64,000 nt of DNA from Sorghum bicolor (taxonomy: Eukaryota > Streptophyta > Magnoliopsida > Poales > Poaceae), in assembly GCF_000003195.3 (NCBI RefSeq), contig NC_012874.2, positions 1,767,001-1,831,000 of the forward strand, written 5' to 3'. Numbering within the stretch: the stretch's first letter is position 1; every line of letters starts with the position of its first letter. Position numbers and translations under genes: made by a program. The notes under the pieces were generated by a model. The model made no database searches and had not been told where the DNA came from. It was given only the letters and a program-made list of their open reading frames with translations. Positions 32,219 to 43,795 of the stretch are shown piece by piece.

Positions 32219-32381
32219 AGCATGGAGTAGTTACGATGATGAGCCACCGGTGAATCTCTGGTTCCGCCATGCTGTCATGTGCAGAGTTCGAGTGCTCAAG
32301 CTCCGTATGTTTTCCATGCGCTATCTTGAGCTAGATGACCTGTCTTTCGTTTCTCAGCACCTGACGAGGCTGGACCTAGTA

Positions 32382-32386
32382 CTCGA
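32382..32386. repeat. Copia element 1 target-site duplication, left
   Basis: CTCGA, repeated at 39444-39448. Confidence 0.9.
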
Positions 32387-32684
32387 TGTTACGAGTGGAA
32401 TGTCAAAGTAAGAACAGAGAAGAATAGAATGAACTCAGTGTTTCTTTATTCATTGATCACGGGTATTTATACAAGTCGGGGGGAGAGGAAACTCTCGCCC
32501 CAAGTAAACTCGAGCCCACGATGAGTCGTGGGTGATATCACGGAGGTGGAACCGGTCTCCACGGGTACGTGCGTAGTCGTGGGTGATATCCCGTAGGCGG
32601 TCGTGGAGGATGTCGTAGTTAGGATAGATCTCCCGTAAGGGGATCCGAGGAGATGAGATCACCCCGGATAAAATATCCGTAACA
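32387..32684 (-). repeat. Copia element 1 LTR (3' LTR on minus strand)
   Basis: 298 bp, plus strand tgttacgag...ccgtaaca. It differs from its partner by a handful of substitutions and small indels, seen by eye. Confidence 0.9.
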
Positions 32685-32693
32685 CTCCCCCTT
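32685..32693 (-). other. Copia element 1 polypurine tract
   Basis: aagggggag on the minus strand, immediately before the 3' LTR. It is the expected plus-strand priming site. Confidence 0.75.
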
Positions 32694-33077
32694 GATCGAA
32701 TCACTTGTTGAGATCAATGAATCGTATTGCTCCTCCAAAAATTCCTGTAGGATAAAAACGAGGAAAAATACGTGTGTATATGTGCTATAGTAAAACTCCT
32801 TAAAACTGCTTGGGAAAAGAAGGAGAAAGTTATAGCACTTAATGATTACCTCATTGTAAACTAATATGAGAAAACCTTTGCAGGAGAAAAACTCACGTTG
32901 TAGTTTAGAGGACAATGTGTGTCTTTGATACCCCTTTAAAAACCCCTGTGGGGAAAACAAGGAATATGACACTCTTGTGTTAATATTATCTCATTAAAAA
33001 CTCCTTATGAGAAACCTTGTGAGGAAAAACTCATAGAGAGAAAAGAGTATAATATGATGGTGTAGACAGGCCAATGT

Positions 33078-36000
33078 CTAGGAGATTTCTCCCCCTGAAC
33101 TTTGCAAATCCCTAAGTCGTCGCATACCAATTTCTTTGACACATTTTTCAAATGATGAAGCTGGTAGGGACTTAGTGAATAGATCAGCGAGATTGTCGCA
33201 TGATTTGGTTTTCAAGATATCAATCTCTCCTTTTTGTTGTAATTCATGAGGATAGAACAACTTTGGAGAGATGTGTTTGTTGATATTGCTCTTGATATAG
33301 CCTGTCTCCATCTGTGTAACACAAGCAACATTATCTTCATAGATAATGGTTGGAGCTGTGATAGCTTTAAGACCACACGACTGCTGTATGTGGTTGATCA
33401 TTCTGCGAAGCCAAACGCATTCACGTGAGGCCTCATATAATGCGACTATTTCAGAATGATTCATGAATGTTGTTGCCAAGGTTTGCTTGGATGATGTCCA
33501 TGATATGGCGGTTCCGTTTTGTAAGAATACGAAACCGGTTTGTGATCTGCCATTATGGGGGTCTGATTGATATCTAGCATCGGTGTATCCTATCATCTCA
33601 GGATTTGTTCCTCTTTGGAAGAATAATCCGAGATCCCTTGTGCCATTAACATATCTGAGGATCTGTTTTACTCCTGTCCAATGTCTCTTGATAGGAGCGG
33701 CACTGTGCCTTGCTAGCAAATTCACTGCGAAAGCGATGTCAGGCCTGGTGCTATTGGCAAGGTACATCAGTGCTCCGACGGCACTAAGGTATGGGACATG
33801 AGGTCCTAGGATTTCCTCCCCCTCATCTTGTGGTCTGAATGGATCAGTGTTTAGTCCTAAAGACCGAACGACCATAGGGGTTTTGGAAGGATATGCTTTG
33901 TCCATATTGAATCTCTCCAATACTTTTTGGACATATGCAGATTGATGCACAAAGATTCCAGTTGAAAGATGCTCAAGCTGTAGGCCTAAGCAGAATTTGG
34001 TTTTACCCAAATCCTTCAACTCGAACTTCGTCTTAAGATGTTTGCATGCCTCATCAATATCTTGTTTGTGGCCGATGATATTTAAATCATCAACATACAC
34101 CGATATGATGCAGAATCCCGTTTGGGATTTCTTGATGAAGACACATGGGCAATCATCACTGTTGGAGTAGCCCTTCTGCAGAAGGTACTCGCTGAGTCGG
34201 TTATACCACATTCTTCCCGACTGTTTTAAGCCATAGAGTGATTTCTGCAGGTTTACACAATACATGTTGCGATTTGCGTTTTGATTCGGTATTGGGATTC
34301 CGTCAGGAACCTTCATGTATAAGTCCGAATCAAATGACCCATAGAGATATGCAGTCACTACGTCCATCAACTGCATAGATAGACGATTTTGTACAGCCAG
34401 AGAGATTAAGTATCGAAATGTTATTCCACCCATGACTGGAGAGTATGTTTCATTGAAGTCAATGCTGGGTCTCTACGTGAACCCTTGTGCTACAAGCCTC
34501 GCTTTGTATCTCACCACCTCGTTGTTCTCGTTCCGCTTTCGGACGAAAACCCACTTGAATCCCACAGGGAATACTTGTGGAGGTGTAGGTATTACTTGTG
34601 AGAATACTTGTCTTTTTGTGAGCGAGGATATTTCTTCTTGGATTGCATCCTTCCATTGGTTCCAATCCGAGCGCGTTTTGCACTCTGCCATGGTCTTAGG
34701 ATCTGGATCATTTTCAAGGATTTTGGCAATCATTGCGGAGAAATATGAGTCGACAATTGTAGTCTTTCTATCAAATGACTCTCCAGTTTCTGCATAGTTG
34801 ATGAAAATTTCATGGACCCTTTCCGATGCATCATCATTTCCCAAGATGGTCGCATCAGGGTATTCCGATGTCCCAGCATCAGTAATTGAGTGCACTGTTG
34901 ATGTGGGATGTGAAGGTTGAACCTCCACTGGGTGTTTCTCAACATGAGGTTGAGCTGCATTTACTGGATCAGAAGATTTTGTCTTCCGTTTCCTTTGCTT
35001 GCTAGAAGCTGTATCCGTGGAGATAGCCGTACTTCTCCCCCTCTTACTAGGGAGTTGAGTAGTTTTGTTTGGTACCTCTACTCTTTCCGGTACATTTCTC
35101 GCTGGATTATAGGATTTTGTAACACCCTTATAATCAGTAAATGCGTCTGGCACGTTGTTTGCAATGTGTTGCAAATTTATGATTTTCTGAACTTGGAGTT
35201 CAGATTCTGAAGTACGTGGATCTGAGTTGGGTATGTCTGGAGCATCCCAATTGATTTCCTAGCATTGTTTGTGATGTGGTAAGTCTTCCCCTAATGCCAG
35301 GAAGTGATCTTCATTGAAGATACAATCAGCGTACCGGGCCGTAAAGAGGTCCCCTGTGGTGGGCTCTAGATACTTTATGATCGACGGAGATTTGTATCCC
35401 ACATAGATCCCTAATTTTCTATGGGGGCCATTGTTGTACGCTTCGGTGGTGAGATCGGTACGTATGTAGCGCAACCGAACTTTCGCAGATGGGAAATGCT
35501 TGGGGATTTCCATGTACTAGTTGCAACGGGGACGTTGCATGGTATGCAGTTGGTCGCAATTGAATCAGTTCAGCAGCGTGTAAGACTGCATGACCCCAAC
35601 ATGAGGTTGGTAGATTGCAATTCTGCAATAGCGGTCTAGCAATGAGCTTGATTCTCTTGATGAGAGACTCGGCTAACCCATTTTGTGTGCGGACATATAG
35701 GACAAAATGCTGTACTTGTATTCCTAAGGCCATACAATAGTCATTGAAGGTACGAGAGGAAAATTCAGCAACGTTATCCATCCTAATGGATTTTATTTGA
35801 TGTTCAGGATGTTGCGCTTTGAGTTTGATAACTTGCGCAATTATTTTGGCAAAAGCATGGTTTCGTGTCGATAGAAGAGACACATGAGACCATCGTGTAG
35901 ATGCGTCTATTAGAACCATGAAGTACCTGAACAGTCCCGATAAAGGATTTATCGGGCCACATATGTCCCCTTGAATGCGTTCAAGGAAGTTGAGTGGTTT

Positions 36001-36717
36001 AACTTTGATTTTGAGGGAAGAGGGCCTCAAAATTAATTTCCCTGTTGCACATGCGGTGCAAGTGTAATCTGAGGATTGGGGAAATTTTGCATTGGTTAGC
36101 GAGTGACCAACAGAATTGCTAGTAATTTTTCTCATCATCCCTATGCCAGGGTGACCAAGGCGATCATGCCAAGTTTGGAATGCATTGACATTCTGAAAAA
36201 TTACTTTGTACGTAACATGTTGTACGGGTTTTATGTATGAATAGTACAATCCAGACGAAGTTGAGGGAATTCTTTCGAGAGTATCTCTGCCATATCCGTT
36301 ATCCTTTGTAATGAGGAGGAACTCCTCATTATTTTGGTGATGGGTTTCGATATGATACCCATTTTTGCGGATATCTCTATAACTCAATAGGGTACGAGTT
36401 GAATCAGGATACAGGAGTGCATCCTCGATTGTAATCGTTGTACCCATAGGGAGCGTAATAATGGCTCTTCCAGAGCCTGCTATTACGGCATCGCGTCCAA
36501 CGATTGTTAAAACATTTCCTTTGCTCTTTGTGAGAGTTTGGAAATATTTTATTTCCCTGAGTATAGAGTTAGTGGTGCCACTGTCCACTAGGCACATTTC
36601 CTCATCCATCGGATTGACTCCCGTACAATCTATGAAAATAGAGAATATAAAAGTGAATGAAATTCTCAACATGAATATATATGAAATATAAACATTTATT
36701 GATGTTGAATTGTGCAT
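33078..36717 (-). pseudogene. Copia element 1 pol (protease-integrase-RT-RNase H), broken
   Basis: From the 5' (right) side: protease with CLVDSGTTNSIL (about 36580-36615); integrase with HHCC (WHDRLGHPG ... CTAC) and degenerate catalytic region (MDNVAEF, then TQNGLAES). Two frame changes occur within 35420-35515. A TAG stop is at 35259-35261 and another at 34473-34475. The RT has the catalytic SVYVDDLN motif near 34100, and RNase H runs to the LRDLQSSGGEIS end at 33078. The stops replace glutamine positions of the family as I know it. The protein can no longer be made as one piece. Confidence 0.85.
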
Positions 36718-36839
36718 AAGTCAATGAACATTGGGCAAATTCCTTCTTAGAAGAAACTTGGGCATCAGACTCTTTGGTGGCCATTGCCTACATGTTTATT
36801 TGCATAAATTTAATTAATTTTGGGGTTGTAAAATTAACA

Positions 36840-37030
36840 AGAATGTAATTGCATATTTATATAACAATGTAAATTGCTTATATAAAAACAATGTAAAATT
36901 GTATATGTAAAGCAATGTAAAATTGCCTATGTAAGACAATGTAAAATTGCGTATGTAAAGCAATGTAAAATTGCGTATGTAAATAACAAGGTGGACTTGT
37001 TTATGTGTAGCAAGGTAAACTTGTATATGT
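36840..37030. repeat. ~22-24-bp tandem repeat inside copia element 1
   Basis: Roughly eight diverged units of the form acaatgtaaaattgc.tatgtaa. It lies where gag/protease leader sequence would be expected. Confidence 0.75.
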
Positions 37031-37590
37031 TTTATGGTATTTTGATTTCTTATTTTATGGAACATAGGTAGTCACCATGGAGGTGTAGACCTTTTTATAT
37101 TTTCACTTTGGGATGTAGTCCTTGTATGTTTATTATTAAATTTGGGAGAGCATTTTGAGGAATAAATCCCGCAGTAGTATGAGTACTACCTTGTAGTCGC
37201 CAAAATAATAATAAAGTAAGGTGACATCTAGTGAAAAATAGTATTCCAAATAGGGAGAAAAATTGACCATAAAAATATTTACATATATACATGTGATAGG
37301 GAATTGTAAAGACAAAACGCGTTCGACATGTAATAAATTTTTCATTCATAATATGATTGCGGAATGTAAAAATATTTACAATGCAATATATACATCAGTG
37401 TCTAAATTTACAAGAAAATTAGACTAAGAAGCTGATGTAATTTTAGGGAATGAAAAATGCTATGTAAATAAATAAATAAAAATTAGCTAATGCATAAAAA
37501 TGAAAAGCCAATGATAACTGGCCCAGGCTGAAAGCTCGCAGGCCCCAACCTAGGCCTGGGCCACCAATTTGGCCCAATTGAAGGAGGGGG
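37031..37590. other. Copia element 1 internal AT-rich spacer
   Basis: No retroviral domain or other gene recognised. Confidence 0.4.
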
Positions 37591-37595
37591 GAGTG

Positions 37596-37642
37596 GGCCA
37601 TATATAAGCCAGGGGTTAGGGTTTCCAAACCCTAACCCCCAG
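37596..37642 (+). promoter_or_regulatory. TATA plus palindromic telo-box inside copia element 1
   Basis: On the plus strand, gggccatatataagcc is followed by ggggttagggttt-cc-aaaccctaacccc, a 13-bp inverted repeat of the telo-box with a two-base centre. A tgggcc site-II-like motif lies just upstream. This looks like a plant gene promoter facing opposite to the retrotransposon. Confidence 0.45.
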
Positions 37643-39037
37643 CTTCCCAACAGCTGCCGCCGCCAGGAGCCAGGCGGTTCCAACCGCCGCCGCCGCCAGG
37701 GGGGCGCCCTGCGCGTGGCGCCACGTGGGCCCGTGGGCCCCACTTCGCCGCGCCGTGGGGGGGCGACTGAGAGCAGTGGTGCGCGGTCGGGACGCCGCGT
37801 GAGGCCGCGGACTGGGGCGCACGCGCCCGCGGAGGACTTCGCCGTCGGGGGCCGCTGGGGCCGTCTCGTGCCGCGCCGTGATGCCCCGCCGCGCGCCGCT
37901 GCGGCCAGGCGCGCACGCCGAGAGGAGACGGGCCAGCGCGGCGTCAGGAGCGGGCGCGGGCGCTGCGTGTCGCGACGAAGCTGAGCGCCTGGAGGGGCCG
38001 CGCCGCGCGCCGTGACGAAGCCGAGCGCCGAGGCGCCGTGGCCGCGCTGAACCATGGCCTGGCGGGCCGCCATGTCGAGGCCGAGGCGCCGTCGCATCGG
38101 GCAGGGCCACGCGCGCCGGAGGCCGAGCGGGTGCCGCTCCAGGCCGAGCGCGGGGCCTCGGCTGCTGCGCCGAGGGCGAGCACCCGCCGGGAGCGAGTCG
38201 CGCAGGGCCGCCCGCTCGCCGCCAGGCTGCGGCATGGTCGCGCGAGCCCGCGAGTGGCGCCTCCTCCTCCTCCCCCTCTCCCCAGTGACGGTCTCAAGCC
38301 GGAGGAGCGCGTCCCCGAGCCGAAGGCCCGTGGGGGACGCTGATCCACGTGCGGCGGAGACGCGGGGGCGGAGTTGGTGGCGGCGGTGGTGGAGCAGCGA
38401 GCGCCGGGTCGACGAAGTACGCCGGCAGACGAGTCGGCGCCGATATCCGCGCCGCGATGGTCGGTGGAGATGGACGGCGCGGAGGCGGGCTGTGCGCAGC
38501 CCGCTCAGGAGACGGCGTCGGCGTCGGGTACCGAATCGGCGACTGCGGCTCTATGCCCAGTGACAGCCATTGGCTGGCCACCATGGATGGTGGCGGTGGT
38601 GGGCACGGGCCGTCGCCGTGGAGCGGACACCGAGGCCGGGGTGGAGCCGGCAAGGCGAGGACCGGCGCTGGAGGCGCCGGTGGAGTCGGTGCCCTCGACG
38701 GAGGCGCCGCTGGCGGAGCCGCGGATGTCGCCGCGGGCGAAGCCGTGGACGACACCACTGAATGCCGTGACGGAGGGGCGACGTTTGCACGTCGGTGTCC
38801 CTCGAAACGACGTCGTACAGGAAAACGTTCGGGGTTCCTATTGAGATCACGGCGCTCGGCCCGAAAGCCATAGCCGCGAGCCTCTCCAAGGAGTTCCTGG
38901 ATGTCCACCAGTAGTTCCGCCTGAAGGCGGTTGTTGCCGAAGTGTGTGCCCAATGTCCGGGCACGGTTCATCGCCATCCAGACGATTTGAAGGATGAGAG
39001 AAGCCATTGAGGCAGGATTACGGCGAGGGAAAGGCAT
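37643..39037. other. GC-rich cargo-like segment in the gag position of copia element 1
   Basis: About 1.4 kb of very GC-rich DNA, open in several frames on both strands. The most gene-like minus-strand reading starts at 39037 (MPFPRRNP, then MASLILQIVWMAMNRART) and turns into a Pro/Ala/Arg-rich tail ending at 38294. No gag, capsid or zinc-knuckle motif is visible. It is possibly transduced host DNA or a highly diverged gag. I do not recognise it. Confidence 0.4.
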
Positions 39038-39133
39038 GATTCTACCTTGGGTGACGCCCTGGGTGAAGGTCGATCCCTCGACGATGTTTTATCCAACCGA
39101 GCTATTCCCCTCTGGGGTAGGAGAGAGCGATGT

Positions 39134-39143
39134 GCTGATAACG
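39134..39143 (-). other. Copia element 1 primer-binding-site candidate
   Basis: The minus strand cgttatcagc abuts the 5' LTR. It resembles the tatcag core of the initiator-methionine tRNA primer site. Confidence 0.5.
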
Positions 39144-39443
39144 GGTTACGAGTGGAATGCCAAAGTACGAGAACAGAGAGGAATAGAATGAACTCAGTGT
39201 TTCTTTATTCATTGATCACGGGTATTTATACAAGTCGGGGGGAGAGGAAACTCTCGCCCCAAGTAAACTCGAGCCCACGATGAGTCGTGGGTGATATCAC
39301 GGAGGTGGAACCGGTCTCCACGGGTACGTGCGTAGTCGTGGGTGATATCCCGTAGGAGGTCGTGGGAGATGTCGTAGTTAGGATAGATCTCCCGTAAGGG
39401 GATCCGAGAAGATGAGATCACCCCGGATAAAATATCCGTAACA
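39144..39443 (-). repeat. Copia element 1 LTR (5' LTR on minus strand)
   Basis: 300 bp, matching 32387-32684. The inner end is ggttacgag where the other LTR has tgttacgag, so the terminal dinucleotide has been altered. Confidence 0.9.
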
Positions 39444-39448
39444 CTCGA
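39444..39448. repeat. Copia element 1 target-site duplication, right
   Basis: CTCGA, identical to 32382-32386. Confidence 0.9.
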
Positions 39449-40438
39449 CAGCAGCTTTCTCAACTTCTCCAGCTGCCCGGCCTTGGAGCATTGGTTGAGT
39501 GTGGTCTCTTCACTGCCAACAAGATCTCATCCAAGAGCCTCCCTAAAGCATCTGAGCTTGACTCATTGCTTTTTGGATGTATTTTCTCGTGTTTACATTT
39601 ATACCCCAAGTCTGGTCTCACTGTGTCTAGATGACCTCCGGCAGATGACTCCGATGCTTGACAGCATGTCATCCATTAGTGAAGGCATTTGTCCGGATAA
39701 CCGAGGAATGTGTGGATGTCTGTGCAAAATTGTTAGACCCAGAAATTTTGGATTGTATCTGCCAATTGTGTGACAGTTCTGAGAACACTGATGGCAGTGG
39801 TAATTCTGTGCTCCTAAGAGGTTTATCGCAAGCTAATAAGAGCTTGGTGTTGATTTATGAACCAGAGCAGGTAAACTTACACTTTGCCTAAACTACATTC
39901 TTAATAACTCTATATGCCATTCTCTTGTTTATGCTACATTGTCTACATTATTGCATCTTTTTTTTCCAGATTATTTTCAAAAGTGATTTGAGATGGTGCC
40001 CTGTCTTTAACAACCTGAAGGCTTTATTTCTCAATGACTACTGGTGTACACCTGATGACTTCAACGTATTAGTCTGTATTCTTGAACACTCGCCGGTTCT
40101 TGAGAAACTTACACTTGAACTGTTTTGTGAGGTACGTTCTTTATAGATGATAAGCAATTTCTGCAAATGAGAATAGTTACACCGATGAGTGATCTTGGGA
40201 AAAATGATTTATTTCACTGCAGGGACCTAAGTATAGAGTTGAAATGAAAGGAAGCTTCAATCAGATGGAGCGACCGGCTAAAATTTCAGAACACCTTAAC
40301 ATTGTTGAAGTCAAGTGTCAAGATGTTGATGAGAGAGTTCTCAAAGTGTTAAAGTTCCTTTCTACCTTTAACATATGTAAGCTAACTTGCAACTTTCCTG
40401 GTACTTTTATTGACAAACAAACAACATGCACTATGTAG

Positions 40439-41290
40439 ACATACATTTAGCTAGCAGATAAAATCACAAAAGTCTGAACTTTCACCTGCAGTTAGTAAAC
40501 TACATGTCAAACAATCAGTAGGCTTTTGTATTCTAATAATAATTCGAAGTTGAAATTGTTGTAGTGTCATAATTAGTAAACTACATCAAACAATTAGTAG
40601 GGTTTTTTTTCATTCACTGTTAGGTCAATTGAACATATGACAGTTAATTGGATTAGCCAGCAGTTGTTCATGCAGTTTTAGGATTCTGTCAAGTTGCTGA
40701 TTTTGGTATTCATATATATAACAGTTAACTCTGGAGTTACTATGATTTTCATTTTTGTACAGATTTTGGTGCCTGAGTTGAGGCGCTATAAAATTCGGGC
40801 TGTCAAGGGATCTACTATCTTTCACTGTCACAAAATGTAAGGCTGAAGTTGGCTGGAACAAGGTTGTCATCTCTGTGATTATTATATATGGGCGATTGGG
40901 TAGGTTATGTCAGCTATAGACCTGTAGCTATATGGATGTCTAACAAATGGCAGCACAAATTGTTCATAACTTTAAGTATCAGTAGTTGTATCAGGCACAT
41001 CATCCTGCTGTGATTTCTTTGGCATGGAGATCACGAGTGTTCGTTTGACAATTCTGGACTGGATCAATTAATGTGCCTTTTAGTATGTTGATGCAGAGTT
41101 GAGCTGGTAACGTGACATCTTCTCTTGGAGCATAATCTGTTCATATCACTCTGTTGTCACTCTGCGTTCAAATGCACATGTCTTAGCAAACTGTAAAAGC
41201 AGCATAGCTGCAAGTGCGCATGGACCTGGGAGAACATGATGAACAGCTGTTTCAGAGACTGAAGTTCCCCTACCCAGTCGTGCAGTGCAG
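40439..41290. other. Intergenic, no gene recognised
   Basis: AT-rich DNA after the F-box pseudogene, with two similar ttagtaaactaca.tcaaacaat.agtagg phrases near 40490 and 40577. It may include its 3' UTR. Confidence 0.3.
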
Positions 41291-41425
41291 CATGAGAACA
41301 GGCATTGGCTTGGCAATTGCAGCAGTTGCTCGCTGCTCTCGGACAAGTGCAGGTTCTCCAGTGACAAAGGCATGTGTGGCTTGACCTTCAAAGTTGACAA
41401 CGCTTCAAGCCTTGGACGCTGAAGC
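41291..41425 (-). pseudogene. NLR LRR fragment
   Basis: The minus-strand reading PRLEALSTLKVKPHMPLSLE then SSEQLLQLPSQC closely parallels the intact NLR's PKLEVMPHLPPSLQ...GSEQLLQLPGQCQ segment. No NB-ARC or coiled-coil part is nearby. The following gcacatttcgtcgaacggg (41459) echoes NLR-flank block C, so this is a scrap of a deleted paralogue. Confidence 0.65.
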
Positions 41426-42301
41426 AACACGCTGGTCTTTCCGATGGCAAAACGGTGGCACATTTCGTCGAACGGGCTGGGGGTGGGAGTGGGAGTGCAC
41501 TGCTCCATCCACCGTTTTCTCAAGTACCAAAAGAAACTGTAACATACACTGCTTGTTCTGATGAGTTGACTTCTAACAAGATGTGCCAATTATACAAGTA
41601 GACGGTGCAACATGCTCCAGTGGAGTATAACGGGCACAAGATGGACGAACACTAGTGATTAGTAACTGATGAAATTCTGATTTTCTTCGTGGCAAAGCAG
41701 AAAAAACTCGAGGATGCAACATAGCTTTAGCGTTGGTCACTTTGTAAATCAACTACTCAGAGTCTTTCCTGCTGTATATTCATGTTTTAGTCTGTTGCTC
41801 TCTTAGTCCTCTAGTTTCAAATTATAAGACGATTTCGTTTTCCTAGATACATTGGTTTACTATACTAACATACCGATTATTTAAATGCATAGTGTATTGA
41901 CAACATACCTCCCACCATGAGAGGTAAACTGAGTTTTGTGCTTCTTATACTACTACGATTAGTAGGTAAACTGAGTTTTATGCTTCTTATACTACTATCG
42001 AAGATATACTACGATTAGTCTGGTTTCCTGGCAGGCAAGGTAAGCAGAAATGGCATAGGATGACCGGGGACTAGCGAAGATATCTGGTTCCTTAATCTAT
42101 AAATATGAATAGAGCATTATTATCGCTGAGCCGAACCAACACCTGTATCACGATCTGATTCCCCTGAGATCACGTCACATTTCCTGTAACCAAAGGGTTC
42201 TACACATTGCGATATGCCAATGTATGAAGCATTTGCTAGCCACAAATTTAGTATACCTCCCAACACTCTCAAACAGTGGGAACACCATGAAATGATACAG
42301 C
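41426..42301. other. Intergenic with degraded MITE pieces
   Basis: 41815-41905 (caaattataagacgatttcg, ctagatacattggtt) resembles the body of Stowaway-type MITEs. A local duplication gtaaactgagtttt.tgcttcttatactacta occurs at about 41925-42000. No gene seen. Confidence 0.4.
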
Positions 42302-42525
42302 CAATTCAACCAACCATACAGCAGTATTTTTCTCCAACAACAAATCAAGAAACAGTCATTTCAGCCATAGCTTTTCAGCCAAGCCAACAATATAGAAACT
42401 GAGCCATTTTTACTGTTGGATTCATTTGGCTGATAAGCCATGGCAGAAAGCACTGTTGGCTGATTTATTGTGAGAGAAAAACACTGCTGAATGGCTAGCT
42501 GATTCGGCTGATAATCCCAAACCAA
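42302..42525. mobile_element. Two inverted copies of the gctgataagcc MITE
   Basis: 42302-42392 is the reverse orientation (agcagtatttttctccaac ... agccatagcttttcagcc). 42414-42525 is the forward one (ggctgataagccatggcag ... aaaaacactgctgaatggc ... ttcggctgataa). A small spacer lies between. Confidence 0.6.
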
Positions 42526-43625
42526 CACCAATAATTGACTACAGAAAGAGCAAAGCCCCAATATAGAATATTACCCATTGAGTAACAGCAGCACAGCAAT
42601 AAGAGACTCAAGTAGACTATAAGCAAGCATAAAACAAGATTTTGGATGCAAACACTGCAGTAGGGCCATCAGCACACTAAGAACCATCAGATAATTATCC
42701 CACTAAGGACCATCAGATAATTATCCCTCTGAAATACCCCCTCCATTCCTAGATATGACAATACATCTAGAAAAGTCAGAACTTGCAATTTGGAACATAG
42801 GAAGTAAACAGCAAACAAACATGTACAATTGAACAGAGCACTCCCTCTAGCGCTAGCACTATTGAGGATTTTATTGGGCGTGTTGCAAAACAAGCTCCCT
42901 CTTTTTCCATCAAAACAATCACGTGTGCAATCTATACCACAATACTTCTATGGCAAGTGACAGTATTTTTTTCTCTCCAAACACTATATTACTACTATGA
43001 ATATCACCCCTTAAAACAAGCCATTCCAGTCACAACTATATCAGCAGCACCTACATCCAAATAATCATACCAGAGGTGGTAACAGAAGTGTCTGATAAAA
43101 AGGAACTACACTAATCATGAAAGCAACTAAGTTGATACAAAGGATTATATAGGCAGATTAACTACATTAATCATGAAAGCAACATTTGACACCCTAAAAT
43201 TAAAGTGAATGGATGGAAACAAATCATCCAAAACTGTTATAAATCATTTTATAGCTCACTCCAGTGCGAAGGATATAGAAACCACATGCACAATTTACTC
43301 CCTAGTGCTTTCAAGCATCAGCTACAAGTAAGATCATTTCAACTTCAACCTACAAACATACTAAAATTCAATGTGCCATTATCTAATAATCTAACAGCAC
43401 TAATGCAATCACTACTCTCAATTCATGCAATCAATTCAACTAGGCATAAACAAACAGAAAGTCGCACAAGTGAACTAAACACAAAATAGATAACGAGAAA
43501 AATCAGAAGGCAAATAATGTGCTAGATATAAGATAACAATCAAAACATACTTCAGGGGTTACTAATAGGCGACCATATCATAATTACTCGACAGAGATAA
43601 TGACAAGAAAAACATACTTCAGAGA
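42526..43625. other. Intergenic AT-rich DNA, no gene recognised
   Basis: Contains a short Stowaway-like fragment near 42738-42790 (ccctccattcctagatatg). The right edge is probably the 3' flank of RPS16. Confidence 0.35.
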
Positions 43626-43795
43626 CTAATTAATAGTCTTCAAAATCTCCTCACATTTAATACCACAATGCCAGTCTAAAACATTAAGGTAGGTAAAGCA
43701 GAAGCTAGATATAGATAAGCAGCTCCATGGACAGGAAATGAAGCCACGAACAACCAGAGCGATCTTGCAAATTTGCGACCCAGCAAAGCAATCGC

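Larger units (their letters stand above)
32387..39443 (-). mobile_element. Ty1/copia LTR retrotransposon 1, 7057 bp
   Basis: LTRs at 32387-32684 and 39144-39443, a 5-bp target duplication CTCGA, a primer-site-like cgttatcagc next to the right LTR, and a polypurine tract aagggggag next to the left LTR together define a minus-strand element. Pol order is protease, integrase, reverse transcriptase, RNase H, the copia order. No gag or zinc knuckle is recognisable; the 5' third is a GC-rich non-retroviral-looking segment plus a short tandem repeat. Internal stops and frameshifts make it non-autonomous. Confidence 0.9.
32219..40438 (+). pseudogene. F-box/LRR-repeat gene, disrupted by copia element 1
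   Basis: Coding similarity starts at about 32237 (DDEPPVNLWFRHAV, LELDDLSFVSQHLTRL), stops at 32386 where copia element 1 is inserted, and resumes in the same sense at 39449 (SSFLNFSSCPALE). It then runs to a donor at 39871. Further exons are about 39970-40131 (DLRWCPVFNNLKALFLND) and 40223-40438 (VEMKGSFNQMERPAKISEHL). This is the LRR/C-terminal portion of a large grass F-box family that acts in SCF ubiquitin ligases. The N-terminal F-box is missing. Besides the 7-kb insertion, frame breaks occur near 39485-39540 and at about 39665. It is a dead gene. Confidence 0.8.

Noticed and set aside
37483..38873. Long open frames on both strands in copia element 1
   Set aside because: Pro/Ala/Arg-rich, no recognisable domain, and open in several frames because stop codons are rare in very GC-rich DNA. 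Kept only as an unexplained segment.
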